Positions 13,185 to 21,387 of a stretch of 23,892 bases of DNA are shown one piece after another. This DNA is from Bacteroidaceae bacterium. GTDB taxonomy: Bacteria > Bacteroidota > Bacteroidia > Bacteroidales > Bacteroidaceae. The notes beneath the pieces are model-generated. The model made no database searches and was not told the origin of the DNA. It worked only from the letters and a program-made list of their open reading frames with translations. The position numbers and the translations under genes are program-made. How positions within the stretch are numbered: position 1 is the stretch's first letter; each line of letters opens with the position of its first letter. The stretch covers positions 1 to 23,892 of the forward strand of contig JAUUPT010000059.1 of assembly GCA_030843315.1 (NCBI GenBank). Direction: 5' to 3'.

Positions 13185-15323
13185 TTAGAAGAACAAATAA
13201 CGTTTGTCTTTCACATTAGCTTTCAGATACAAATCGTTGATGAACTGAGAAGCCATACGAGTATGCATATTGGCTATAGTAGACTCTTCTGTCTCCTGAT
13301 TGTATGTCTCGTTCAATTTCTCTTTTGCATAAGCTTGAAGAACGAATACACCGCCATTACCCTTGATAGGAGTGCTCAACTTGTTCAATTCTGCAATAGA
13401 AGCGTATGCACTTACCATCGGTTCGCTGCTGCGCAAAGCCGGAACATAAGCAGGAGCTGCAAAAGTTACATGCTTTACAGAGTCGCTAACGGCGCTGGCC
13501 ATGCTCTTATATTGGTCGAAAGAAGAAGCGTTGGCAGCCTTCATGTCAGCCATAATCTTCTCAGCTTTCTTATCACGGAGGATTTCAGCTCTCAATTGGT
13601 CTTTTACCAAAGACAGCGGACGATAACCTTCAGGAACGATGCTTGCTACACCTACTACCAGCATACGGTCGCTTTCGCCACATTCGTACAAACCGGAAAC
13701 TTCACCGGCCTTTGCTTCGAACGCCCATTTCAGTGCATCTTTTGTTCCTCTGATACCACCGATTCCGTGTTCCGAGCTATACAAATCGGCTCTATCCAAC
13801 AGTCTGTAACCTGCATCTTCAGCATTGGCAATCATCTTGTCCAATGTGTTGTTTGTAGCGATGAACTGGCTGAATTCATTGTATGCCTTGCTATAAGTTT
13901 CCTTGCTGAAATCAACCGGACGCTTGATAACGGCTACTTTGTATTTATCCTTCATAGCTTTCTTGTTTGTTACCTGCAAAATAACATTTGCTTGTCCCAA
14001 AGCCAGGTTAGCCATTTCGTTCTGTCCCATAGTCGTGATGGCAGTGATGTACTTCAAGTTGTCACCGTCAATCTGTGCACCTTCGTAGTTAGCAGAAGAA
14101 ATCCATGTAGACTCACCTGTCTGACCGTATTTCTTAGCAACTTCAGCAAAGTTGGCACCTCCCTTGATAGCATTGTAGATGCTGTCGGCCAAAGTCTTTG
14201 TCTTGGCAGCATCTTCAGCAACTACCTGAATCTGGCGGAACTCGATGGAGTCTGGCAGAGCGGCAGTAGCCAGCTTCTTGAAAGAGTTGATCGTGTTGTC
14301 GGTCGCATTATAATAAGGACCGTATACGCCACCTGTTGCAACAGAGTCCAAGCGGGCTACTACATCAGCAGGCAGAGATTTGGTTGTGTAGAACAGGTCG
14401 ACATAAGGGAATTCCGAACCGGTAGAACGGATGAAAGTCGTGTAATCGTTAGGAGTGCTGATAAGTTGTTCGGTATACTCTTCAACTTCTTTCTGGAGAG
14501 CAGCCTTATCTTCGGCACTTGCGGTTACTTGTACATCAATGAACTTAATGTTACGAGTTTCTACATATTGTTTGAACTGTTCTTTCTTCTTGTCGTAAGC
14601 AGCCTTCAATTCCGATTCTTTAATTTGGATTGTAGAGTCAACGATAGAAGTATAAGGGATAGCAGCCAACAGCAAGTCGGACTGGTCTACTCTGGCATCA
14701 AAAGCATCTTGTGCTTCTACCGGATTAGAGAGCAGGGACTTGGCAATCAAAGACTGGTATTTCTCCTGCAGACGCGCAGAAATCAGTGACTTTTCGAGGA
14801 AAGACCAGAACTTATACATTGAATCGTAGTATTCTGCATATTGAGAAGGCATCTGAGCCTTATTCATTTTAGAATAATCTACCAGGAATTTCTTCAGCAT
14901 ATCCTTGTCGAACGCACCGGTTTGCGGGTTACGGAACGGAGTCTGTTGCAGCATCGGGTGCACACCGGCATCGATGATAGCCTGAATTTCTGCTTTAGAT
15001 ACTGTCAAACCCAGTTTCTTTGCTTCGCTTTCAATCAATTTATTGTTGACGTATGTTCTCCATACTTCATCCTTAATCTGGTTGGTTTGCTCATCGCTCA
15101 GTGCAGTTGTGCCGCTGGAGAACTTTATAACTTCTGTGTATTCTTCTACCAATGCTTGGTAATCTTGAGCAGAAATTGATTTCCCGTTCACTTCACCTAC
15201 GTCTTGTGACTGGTGTGGCTGAAGCACTTTCCACGCGTCACCTGCGATGAAAGCAAATAGCGCCAAACCAATAACAATCACCAATAAAGGTCCTTTAGAC
15301 CGAATGTTTTGTAATGTTGCCAT
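13185..15323 (-). CDS. PpiD/SurA-like peptidyl-prolyl isomerase (membrane-anchored chaperone)
   Basis: This 712-residue protein resembles PpiD, a membrane-anchored periplasmic folding factor that acts on newly exported proteins. The N-terminus has a single membrane helix (about 12-30, GPLLVIVIGLALFAFIAGDA) preceded by a short basic segment. A SurA_N-type chaperone domain follows (about 35-215, with VGEVNGKSISAQDYQALV). A parvulin-like rotamase region runs from about 358 to 460, with EFRQIQVVAEDAAKTKTLAD and FAEVAKKYG. A C-terminal helical part ends near SQFINDLYLKANVKDKRYLFF. Large size is typical for Bacteroidetes relatives. It is 122 bases after the CNNM gene, so it may have its own promoter, and it ends in a strong terminator. 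Confidence 0.92.
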   Translation of the reverse strand: MATLQNIRSKGPLLVIVIGLALFAFIAGDAWKVLQPHQSQDVGEVNGKSISAQDYQALVEEYTEVIKFSSGTTALSDEQTNQIKDEVWRTYVNNKLIESEAKKLGLTVSKAEIQAIIDAGVHPMLQQTPFRNPQTGAFDKDMLKKFLVDYSKMNKAQMPSQYAEYYDSMYKFWSFLEKSLISARLQEKYQSLIAKSLLSNPVEAQDAFDARVDQSDLLLAAIPYTSIVDSTIQIKESELKAAYDKKKEQFKQYVETRNIKFIDVQVTASAEDKAALQKEVEEYTEQLISTPNDYTTFIRSTGSEFPYVDLFYTTKSLPADVVARLDSVATGGVYGPYYNATDNTINSFKKLATAALPDSIEFRQIQVVAEDAAKTKTLADSIYNAIKGGANFAEVAKKYGQTGESTWISSANYEGAQIDGDNLKYITAITTMGQNEMANLALGQANVILQVTNKKAMKDKYKVAVIKRPVDFSKETYSKAYNEFSQFIATNNTLDKMIANAEDAGYRLLDRADLYSSEHGIGGIRGTKDALKWAFEAKAGEVSGLYECGESDRMLVVGVASIVPEGYRPLSLVKDQLRAEILRDKKAEKIMADMKAANASSFDQYKSMASAVSDSVKHVTFAAPAYVPALRSSEPMVSAYASIAELNKLSTPIKGNGGVFVLQAYAKEKLNETYNQETEESTIANMHTRMASQFINDLYLKANVKDKRYLFF

Positions 15324-15445
15324 TTTTGTTACTATGAATTATTTGTTTATTATTATTTTCTTACAATGTTCATTTTAGCGCACGAAGATACAAAAAATGC
15401 TAATACGCATCTATTTATTCTTTAAAAAAATACGTTCAAACGGAA
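15324..15445 (-). promoter_or_regulatory. A/T-rich gap before the PPIase gene with a weak promoter-like box
   Basis: This 122-base gap is the longest within the coaX-PPIase gene run. On the minus strand TATCTTCG (15390-15383) is one base off the TAnnTTTG consensus. A partly internal promoter is possible. No hairpin terminator is seen. Confidence 0.25.
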
Positions 15446-16702
15446 TTATTCGATGACTTTCAAGCGTACCAGCTCGATTTTGGCGGCCGTCATCTTTATA
15501 ATTCTGAATTGATAATTATCTACTGCAATCACTTCATTCAGTTTAGGGAAGCTCTGATATCGATTCAGAATCAATCCACCTACCGTTAAATAGTCGTCCG
15601 ATTCAGGAAGATCCAAATCAAAAGTCTCATTCACCTTTTCTATCTCCAAGCGTGCTGAAAGTACGTATTCATGATCACCGATCTGCTTGCAGATGTACGA
15701 CGTGTTATCATGTTCGTCCTCGATATCGCCAAAAATCTCTTCAACCAAATCTTCCAAAGATACAATTCCGGCCATACCTCCAAACTCATCCACTACTACT
15801 GCAATCGTTTTCTTTTGTTGCATGAACAGTTTCATAAGTTTGTGTGCGGCCATTGTCTCGGGTACAATCGGTATCTCCTTCACATTATTTCGCCAATCTA
15901 CCGGATTCCGGAACATTTCCGAAGAATGGATGTATCCCACTACGTTATCTATATTTCCATCGTAAACAATGATTTTGGAAATGCCGGATTCAACAAAAAG
16001 GTTTTTCAGCTCTTCCAGCGAGGTGGTTAGATCAACTACTACCACTTCTGTGCGGGGAACAATACAGTCGCGTATCTTTATGTTGGAAAAGTCGAGTGCG
16101 TTCTGGAAAATTTTCACTTCTGCATCCAGTTCTTCTTCACTTTCGGCATTCTCTATGCTCGACTGGACGAAGTAATCCAAATCTACTTTACCAAAGGCTT
16201 TAGCAGAGGCTTCCTTGTTAATCTTCATACCAAACATACGCAGGAACAGATACGACAATCCGGAAGCGAATTTTGATATGGGGAACAAGACGATGTAGCA
16301 GATGAACAAAGGAACTGCGCAAACCCGCAACATCAGGTTCGGATTAATCTTAAACAAGGTTTTGGGCAGGAATTCACCTGTTACAAGTATGATAAGGGTG
16401 GAAATGATGGTTTGTACCAACACCATCACAAAGTGGTTGGATATTATTCCGGCAAGCAAATTCACCTCTATGACTTGCGCCATAAGGATACCGTAAATAA
16501 CGAGTGCAATGTTATTCCCCACCAGCATGGTCGAGATAAAATTGTTCGGGTTGCGCAGGAAGTAAGAAATGATGCCGGACGTGATACCGGGCTTCCGTTC
16601 CATTTCAAAGCGCAGCTTGTCTACGGACACAAAAGCAATCTCCATTCCCGAAAAGAAAGCGGAGAAAGCCATGGTTATCAATAAAGAAATGACGGTATCC
16701 AT
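15446..16702 (-). CDS. CNNM/CorC (HlyC-type) family transporter, GldE-like
   Basis: This 418-residue membrane protein has a DUF21/CNNM domain (about residues 1-190, roughly four hydrophobic segments, with the signature SAFFSGMEIAFVSVDKLRFE). Two CBS domains follow (about 205-325: IVPRTEVVVVDLTTSLEELK, then MAAHKLMKLFMQQKKTIAVV and DEFGGMAGIVSLEDLVEEI). A C-terminal CorC_HlyC domain (about 340-418) ends with NYQFRIIKMTAAKIELVRL. Relatives are implicated in magnesium or cobalt transport or homeostasis, and one Bacteroidetes branch is named GldE after gliding motility. The substrate is not readable. The gene begins four bases after lptC, so the two are co-transcribed. Confidence 0.92.
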   Translation of the reverse strand: MDTVISLLITMAFSAFFSGMEIAFVSVDKLRFEMERKPGITSGIISYFLRNPNNFISTMLVGNNIALVIYGILMAQVIEVNLLAGIISNHFVMVLVQTIISTLIILVTGEFLPKTLFKINPNLMLRVCAVPLFICYIVLFPISKFASGLSYLFLRMFGMKINKEASAKAFGKVDLDYFVQSSIENAESEEELDAEVKIFQNALDFSNIKIRDCIVPRTEVVVVDLTTSLEELKNLFVESGISKIIVYDGNIDNVVGYIHSSEMFRNPVDWRNNVKEIPIVPETMAAHKLMKLFMQQKKTIAVVVDEFGGMAGIVSLEDLVEEIFGDIEDEHDNTSYICKQIGDHEYVLSARLEIEKVNETFDLDLPESDDYLTVGGLILNRYQSFPKLNEVIAVDNYQFRIIKMTAAKIELVRLKVIE

Positions 16703-16706
16703 TTTA

Positions 16707-17345
16707 TTAGTTTATAGTATCTGTTTGCAAGCTATCAGCAGCAGTTGTTTCCTCATCGACGTAGAAAATCCCTTCTGGTTGACGGATAGTATAAACGGTC
16801 ATTTGCTGATTGGACTCAAAGCCGCGTCCGGTAATGATGCGGTCGGGCTGTTCTATGCGGATGAATTGATCCGAATAGACCTTTTGTTTTCTTTGATCCC
16901 AATACAACAACTCCGTATTGAAGCGCTCGCCCTTCAAGTTCTGAATATCAACATTACCTATCAACTTCCACAGTTCCTCTTTATTATAGAAATAGGCTGT
17001 ATCGGCTTTGATACTTGCTTCTACTTGGAACAAAGAATCAAACTTTTCCAGATACACCCCTTTCTCAAAAGCCCAGTAAGGAGGAGACTTCCGGTCGAAA
17101 ACCAGCCACTCTTCTGTATTGATGCGATAACGGGTAACACCGGAATCGGATACTAAGGTGGTTACTCCGCGAGTGTCCATCACCGGTAATGAGTCACGCT
17201 CAGTTATGGCATCGCCTAACTCCTTCTTTCTTCCTGAACATGAGGAGAAGAAAAGAGAAAATAAAAGAAGCATAACCATCACCCCTAAGGTAATGGTTAT
17301 GCTCGTATTTTTATGATAAACAACGTTAATGGGTTGTAGGGACAT
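16707..17345 (-). CDS. lptC: LPS export periplasmic protein LptC
   Basis: LptC forms part of the periplasmic bridge that carries lipopolysaccharide from the inner-membrane LptBFG complex to LptA/LptD. This 212-residue Bacteroidetes form has an N-terminal hydrophobic segment (about 16-34) ending in a lipobox-like FSSC (Cys36). The body shows the family beta-jellyroll pattern: GVTRYRINTEEWLVFDRKSP, YWAFEKGVYLEKFD, then a late ITGRGFESNQQMT. An upstream in-frame start at 17372 would overlap the TPR gene by 23 bases. The ATG at 17345 leaves a four-base gap like the next junction, so it is preferred. Confidence 0.88.
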   Translation of the reverse strand: MSLQPINVVYHKNTSITITLGVMVMLLLFSLFFSSCSGRKKELGDAITERDSLPVMDTRGVTTLVSDSGVTRYRINTEEWLVFDRKSPPYWAFEKGVYLEKFDSLFQVEASIKADTAYFYNKEELWKLIGNVDIQNLKGERFNTELLYWDQRKQKVYSDQFIRIEQPDRIITGRGFESNQQMTVYTIRQPEGIFYVDEETTAADSLQTDTIN

Positions 17346-17349
17346 CGTT

Positions 17350-18675
17350 TTATCTAATGGTTGTAGTTTCACCGATCCAACCGCCGATAGTGATACGGTC
17401 GCCAGCTTTATAACCCAACATGAAGAGGTCTTTAGCTTGCGGAGTATGACGCGAATAGGTTGAGATCAACTCATTTGCTCTGTCTGTCACACTTGGGTCA
17501 ACAGCTTTTGCACGTTGCAACTTATCGATAACTACAAAGTAAGTACACTTGTTCAATGCCGGTTCATCGTTCCAGTTCGGATTAGAGCCGTACATTTGTG
17601 CCAACAGGATATAAGGGTCGCCATAGTTTTCATTGAAACTGATAGCTTTCATACAATAGCTTCTTGCTTGTGACAACTTCTTAGCCTGCATCAAAGCAGC
17701 AGCAGTTACGTATGCCATTTCAGCCTTCTTGGCGTTATCTGTTTCCTTGTTCAATGCTTCGTCGAAGTACTTCACTGCGTTATCAAAATCACCTTTCTTA
17801 TAGTACATATACGCAACACCTACAGCTGCATCAGCAGTCGGGTCAATTCTGTACATATATTCAGATGCCTTGAAGTAAACTTCGCTTTCGTTACACTTCA
17901 TCAGTTTCAATATGTTGAGAGCTTTCTTCAAATAAGCTGAATCAGTCTTGTTCTCTTCTACTTTCGGGCCATAGATGTTTTGCAAAGCTTCGCAATCAGC
18001 AACGCCACTCTGTATGAACATGGCTACCAAATTATCTTTAATAGCTTGCAGATTCGTTTTTTTTGCTTCGTTTGTCTCAGCGGCAATTGCCTCATCTGCA
18101 TATTTAGAAGCATCTAAATAATCTTGGAAGAACTGGTCCGTATGATTATCGTCTGCCTTCACTTTCTGCATAGAAGTTTCAAGGAAATAATGTAAAACTG
18201 CACCGTCTGATTCACCTTTTGCGCCATCTACAGCCTCTTTCAACCAAGCGTAAGTTTGATTAATATCTGGATTTGGGGCATATTGCATATAGTCTACTGC
18301 TTTTGTTCCTAATGCAGATGCAGGACTTGGTATGCCTGATTTGTATTTTTTGGCAAATTCAGGAAGATTCTGAATTTTCAGATCATGTACTTCCATTAAT
18401 TCATCAAAATACTTTTTGTAATCAGCAGAGTTACGATCTTTAATTTGCTGCAAAAAGTTAGTCAAGATCAACTGCGCATCTTTAAAAGTATAATATCTCA
18501 GTGTCGGGCAATCCTTCAAAACAGCCATACAAGGAATATAGGCATCTTTAAAATTACCTGCCTTTACCGCCTCGTGTGAGATACTACTGTTTGAATTACA
18601 ATTTTCAGTCTGTGCGAAAGCGCTGGTCACTCCACCCGAAAGGAGCAAAACAGCCACAAGCGTCTTAATCTTCAT
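17350..18675 (-). CDS. Secreted tetratricopeptide-repeat protein
   Basis: This 441-residue protein has a signal peptide (MKIKTLVAVLLLSGGVTSAFAQ) and a helical body with TPR units. The clearest is at about 290-325 (AAVGVAYMYYKKGDFDNAVKYFDEALN), followed by AYVTAAALMQAKKLSQARSYCMKAI. Cysteine residues recur in the mature part. It ends with a short non-TPR tail (YKAGDRITIGGWIGETTTIR). The role is unknown; periplasmic TPR proteins commonly scaffold envelope complexes, and its neighbours here are an outer-membrane protein and LptC. It starts 45 bases after the outer-membrane protein gene, and lptC starts four bases after its stop. Confidence 0.85.
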   Translation of the reverse strand: MKIKTLVAVLLLSGGVTSAFAQTENCNSNSSISHEAVKAGNFKDAYIPCMAVLKDCPTLRYYTFKDAQLILTNFLQQIKDRNSADYKKYFDELMEVHDLKIQNLPEFAKKYKSGIPSPASALGTKAVDYMQYAPNPDINQTYAWLKEAVDGAKGESDGAVLHYFLETSMQKVKADDNHTDQFFQDYLDASKYADEAIAAETNEAKKTNLQAIKDNLVAMFIQSGVADCEALQNIYGPKVEENKTDSAYLKKALNILKLMKCNESEVYFKASEYMYRIDPTADAAVGVAYMYYKKGDFDNAVKYFDEALNKETDNAKKAEMAYVTAAALMQAKKLSQARSYCMKAISFNENYGDPYILLAQMYGSNPNWNDEPALNKCTYFVVIDKLQRAKAVDPSVTDRANELISTYSRHTPQAKDLFMLGYKAGDRITIGGWIGETTTIR

Positions 18676-18720
18676 TGTATTTAAATTTTAGTTGTTATAT
18701 TTTTGTCTATTCAATTTTCA

Positions 18721-19983
18721 TTAATCTACTTTACGTTTGAAGAACCAACGTTCATTAAAGGTTACTCCAACGCAGATACGCAACGTATTTTCGTTCAAGA
18801 ACACAGATTCGGTACCTTGTGTTCGCACATATTGTGCAGAAAGACTCAATACAGACCGAGTTCTCGGAATAGGCAATCCAAAACCGGCAGTAACACCATA
18901 TTCATTTGCAGCACGTACTCCGCCTATCTTATAATATGGTTTGGAATAATAAGCCCCCAAACGATATTTTACATGAGCAAAATAACTCCTTCCTACTGGG
19001 TTAGGGAGAAATTCCGCACCTAACGATATCTTTCCACGATTACAGAAGGCATCATCTTTATTCATATATGTCACCTCTTTCCAGTTCTGAAACATAACAT
19101 CTGCTCCAACAGTCAAACGATCATCATAGACATACGTTACACCAGCGCCGAATGTAGTCGGAATGCCACATGTTACAATCGTATCTCTGCTTATTGAGGT
19201 TGCCCCTGTAGTATTGTTACCCGTTTGTCTTATTTCATAAGCATCATTGTCCAAGTCATGTCCCGGAGAAAATACCACTCCTAAAGTAGCGGTATGCTTC
19301 TTCCCGAATTGATGTGTATATTGAGCTCCGAAATCAAGTTTATAACTCTTTACTGCTACGTTAGACTGTATCGTAACCGGAAATATATTCCTGTCCGATG
19401 GGAAAGTCTCGCTCGTTGTCCGTGTTATATCTCCCCAAAGATACGAAAAATTCGCACCGATAGAAAGATTTTTAATAATTTTAAAACCTGCTCCCAGATA
19501 AAGTTGATGCAAACCGCCTTCTCCGGAGTAGGTTACAATGCTCGAACTTGTAGGTATAGTGGTGTTTTCCCGATACTCGCCCATGTTATATCCTACATTC
19601 GAATAAGGTAACAATCCTAAACTTATTGCAGCCCATTTACTTGCGCGAAACTGCATAGTAATGTAGTCAAAACTGGAGTTCTTGGCATTTCGTTTCACTT
19701 TACCGTCACTGAAGTTTGTGTTCTGTAAAGAAACGCCTCCGTCAAAGAGGAAGGTCAGTGAATCAATTGCCGTATAGGATGCCGGATTTGCAAAATTTAC
19801 TTGATACTTGTCTCGTAAACCATAGGCAATGCCGCCCATAGCCTTGCTATTACCCGAACCTTGGTCTGCTAACTGTCCATATCCATATCGTGTATAGGGA
19901 GAATTTGTATTATTTTGAGCGAATGCCACTCCGGATAATATCGTGAGCAAGAGCACCAAAAGTGTTTGTCTATATCCTATCAT
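18721..19983 (-). CDS. Outer-membrane beta-barrel protein (FadL/PorV-like), function unknown
   Basis: This 420-residue protein has a signal peptide (MIGYRQTLLVLLLTILSGVAFAQ), then NSPYTRYGYGQLADQGSGNSKAMGG, an opening seen in Bacteroidetes outer-membrane proteins of the OmpP1/FadL-like class. Alternating hydrophobic strands rich in Tyr, Phe and Gly follow (for example FRASKWAAISLGLLPYSNVGY, and later strands ending in a polar-aromatic tail). This implies a barrel of roughly 14 strands, my estimate. It overlaps the coaX gene by 14 bases, so it is in the same operon. No ligand can be assigned. Confidence 0.82.
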   Translation of the reverse strand: MIGYRQTLLVLLLTILSGVAFAQNNTNSPYTRYGYGQLADQGSGNSKAMGGIAYGLRDKYQVNFANPASYTAIDSLTFLFDGGVSLQNTNFSDGKVKRNAKNSSFDYITMQFRASKWAAISLGLLPYSNVGYNMGEYRENTTIPTSSSIVTYSGEGGLHQLYLGAGFKIIKNLSIGANFSYLWGDITRTTSETFPSDRNIFPVTIQSNVAVKSYKLDFGAQYTHQFGKKHTATLGVVFSPGHDLDNDAYEIRQTGNNTTGATSISRDTIVTCGIPTTFGAGVTYVYDDRLTVGADVMFQNWKEVTYMNKDDAFCNRGKISLGAEFLPNPVGRSYFAHVKYRLGAYYSKPYYKIGGVRAANEYGVTAGFGLPIPRTRSVLSLSAQYVRTQGTESVFLNENTLRICVGVTFNERWFFKRKVD

Positions 19984-20701
19984 TATTGTAGTTTAAAATT
20001 CGATTTAATCCTTTCAATACTAAAAATCTGTCTGCAAAGATGATACTTTTTACGTTTGTATCAAAAGAAAAATCATCCCCGCCCGTTAAAAAAACCAAAA
20101 GTTCAGCATATTTATGCTTCATAGTCATAATGTAACCCGTGATTTCGTATTCGATGCCTTTTAGTACTCCGGCACGGATAGCTGTCTCGGTATCTTTTCC
20201 CATCGGCAATCGCCTTCCTTCGTTGGTTACTTGCGGAAGCCTTCCGGTGAACTGATGCAGTGCTTTGAAACGCATTTGCAAACCGGGAGAGATGTTGCCG
20301 CCATGATAACGCCCTTCGGAGTCAATGAACTCATAGGTTATGCAAGTGCCTGCATCAATCACTAACAGGTTTTTACCAGGAAACTGTTCGTTAGCTCCTA
20401 CTACGGCTGCCATACGGTCGTAACCGAGCGTTTGGGGCGTTTCGTAAAGGTTTTCCACCGGTAATGGAGTTTTCTCGTCAAGCCAAAGTACCGGAATGGG
20501 CAACTTTGCCAGTTGTTCCAATACTTGTTTGCTCAAATCGATAACGGTAGCTACAATTGCCTTTTCAATCGGAAACTTGCGGCATACATCCGGCAGATGC
20601 TCCAACGTAAGGTTCGAATCGTACATCACTTCTACCATAGATGCATTGTCAAACACTGCCACTTTGGCTACTGTATTTCCTATATCGATAATGAGATTCA
20701 C
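19970..20701 (-). CDS. coaX: Type III pantothenate kinase CoaX
   Basis: CoaX phosphorylates pantothenate, the first step of coenzyme A synthesis; it is cytosolic, of the ASKHA fold, and usually needs a monovalent cation. The 243-residue length is normal. The phosphate-binding DIGNT (6-10), the pantothenate/ATP segment GYDRMAAVVGA (93-103), IDAGTCITYEF (115-125) and GGNISPGLQMR are all present. The start codon is GTG at 20699-20701: no in-frame ATG lies upstream and the product then begins with the family's usual MNLIIDIGNT. It is the first gene of the run to the PPIase and overlaps the outer-membrane protein gene by 14 bases. A TACCTTTG box lies 24 bases before the start. Confidence 0.95.
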   Translation of the reverse strand: MNLIIDIGNTVAKVAVFDNASMVEVMYDSNLTLEHLPDVCRKFPIEKAIVATVIDLSKQVLEQLAKLPIPVLWLDEKTPLPVENLYETPQTLGYDRMAAVVGANEQFPGKNLLVIDAGTCITYEFIDSEGRYHGGNISPGLQMRFKALHQFTGRLPQVTNEGRRLPMGKDTETAIRAGVLKGIEYEITGYIMTMKHKYAELLVFLTGGDDFSFDTNVKSIIFADRFLVLKGLNRILNYNNDRI

Positions 20702-20724
20702 TGCATCGCATATTTTTAGCGGTG

Positions 20725-20732
20725 CAAAGGTA
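20725..20732 (-). promoter_or_regulatory. -7 box for the coaX operon
   Basis: TACCTTTG on the minus strand is an exact TAnnTTTG match, 24 bases before the GTG start of coaX. The -33 region is weak. It is back to back with the ssrA promoter. Confidence 0.6.
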
Positions 20733-20754
20733 CACTTTATTTCGAATAAATTCT

Positions 20755-20762
20755 TATCTTTG
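20755..20762 (+). promoter_or_regulatory. -7 box for ssrA
   Basis: TATCTTTG matches TAnnTTTG on the plus strand. A transcript would start about seven bases later, near 20769, leaving a short 5' leader that RNase P would remove before the mature tmRNA end at 20796. Confidence 0.6.
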
Positions 20763-20795
20763 CAGCCACGATTTCAAAGAACCGTGTATAATTCT

Positions 20796-21189
20796 GGGGT
20801 TGACTGGATTTGACAGCGGGCAGAAATGGTGAGTAAGCATGCAGTGCGTCGTTGATTTGCACTTAAATCTCAGTCTTCAAAATTTTATCTGGCGAAACTC
20901 GTTACGCTCTTGCTGCTTAATCGAATCATAGTAGATTAGCTTAATCCCGGCACTAGGTGCTGGGACGAGACATCACTCGGAAGCTGTTGCTCCGAAGCAT
21001 TCCGATTAAGTGGTGCAGTCACATCGGGGATAGTCTGTGTCGGCCTCGCGACGCAGATGAAACTAAAGAGGATAAGGCTACGGTTGATGGCTTTGGTTCT
21101 GCCGCAGCACGAAAAATTAGGCAAAGATAAGCATGTAGAAAGCTTATGATTTCCTCGTTTGGACGAGGGTTCGATTCCCTCCAGCTCCA
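20796..21189 (+). ncRNA. ssrA: Transfer-messenger RNA (tmRNA)
   Basis: tmRNA frees stalled ribosomes and tags the unfinished protein for degradation. The 5' end GGGGTTGACTGGATTTGACA and the 3' TCCAGCTCC close a tRNA-Ala-like acceptor stem (20796-20802 with 21182-21188) that keeps the G3-U70 identity wobble. The T-arm is GAGGG/CCCTC (21165-21169 and 21177-21181) around TTCGATT. The discriminator is A21189; the next bases are CT, so the CCA end is not fully encoded. The tag frame starts at GGC 20891 and ends at TAA 20918-20920, reading GETRYALAA after the charged alanine. The middle holds the usual pseudoknot region. The length of 394 fits the genus. Confidence 0.97.
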
Positions 21190-21223
21190 CTCTTAATGCT
21201 GCCGGTCAGTGTTTTTAGTAAGA

Positions 21224-21272
21224 AAGTCCTTGAAGTAGCCCCCTGTGTGGCTGTTTCAGGGACTTCCTTTTT
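21224..21272 (+). terminator. Intrinsic terminator of ssrA
   Basis: A long stem (21224-21240 with 21249-21265, 17 pairs including a few G-U) has an eight-base loop and is followed by CCTTTTTCTCC. It sits 35 bases after the tmRNA 3' end. Confidence 0.85.
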
Positions 21273-21349
21273 CTCCATGATGATTATCTGTGCAACATAA
21301 AGGCCCGTCTTTGGAAACTATTGAGCGAGGTTGAACGAATATAATGTGC

Positions 21350-21357
21350 TATTTTTG
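21350..21357 (+). promoter_or_regulatory. -7 box for the GH35 gene
   Basis: TATTTTTG matches TAnnTTTG and lies 31 bases before the GH35 start codon. A TTG at 21331 is the nearest -33-like element but is only 16 bases away. Confidence 0.5.
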
Positions 21358-21387
21358 CAACTATAAACTTAATTCAAAACAAAACCT

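Noticed and set aside
13263..14789. 508-residue plus-strand ORF
   Set aside because: It is antisense to the PpiD-like PPIase gene, which has clear domains. The sequence is rich in Cys, Arg and Ser, has no family pattern, and arises from the codon bias of the true gene.
20936..21190. 84-residue ORF on the minus strand
   Set aside because: It lies wholly within the tmRNA gene, antisense to its 3' half and T-arm; its product reads like common mis-annotated peptides from RNA genes.
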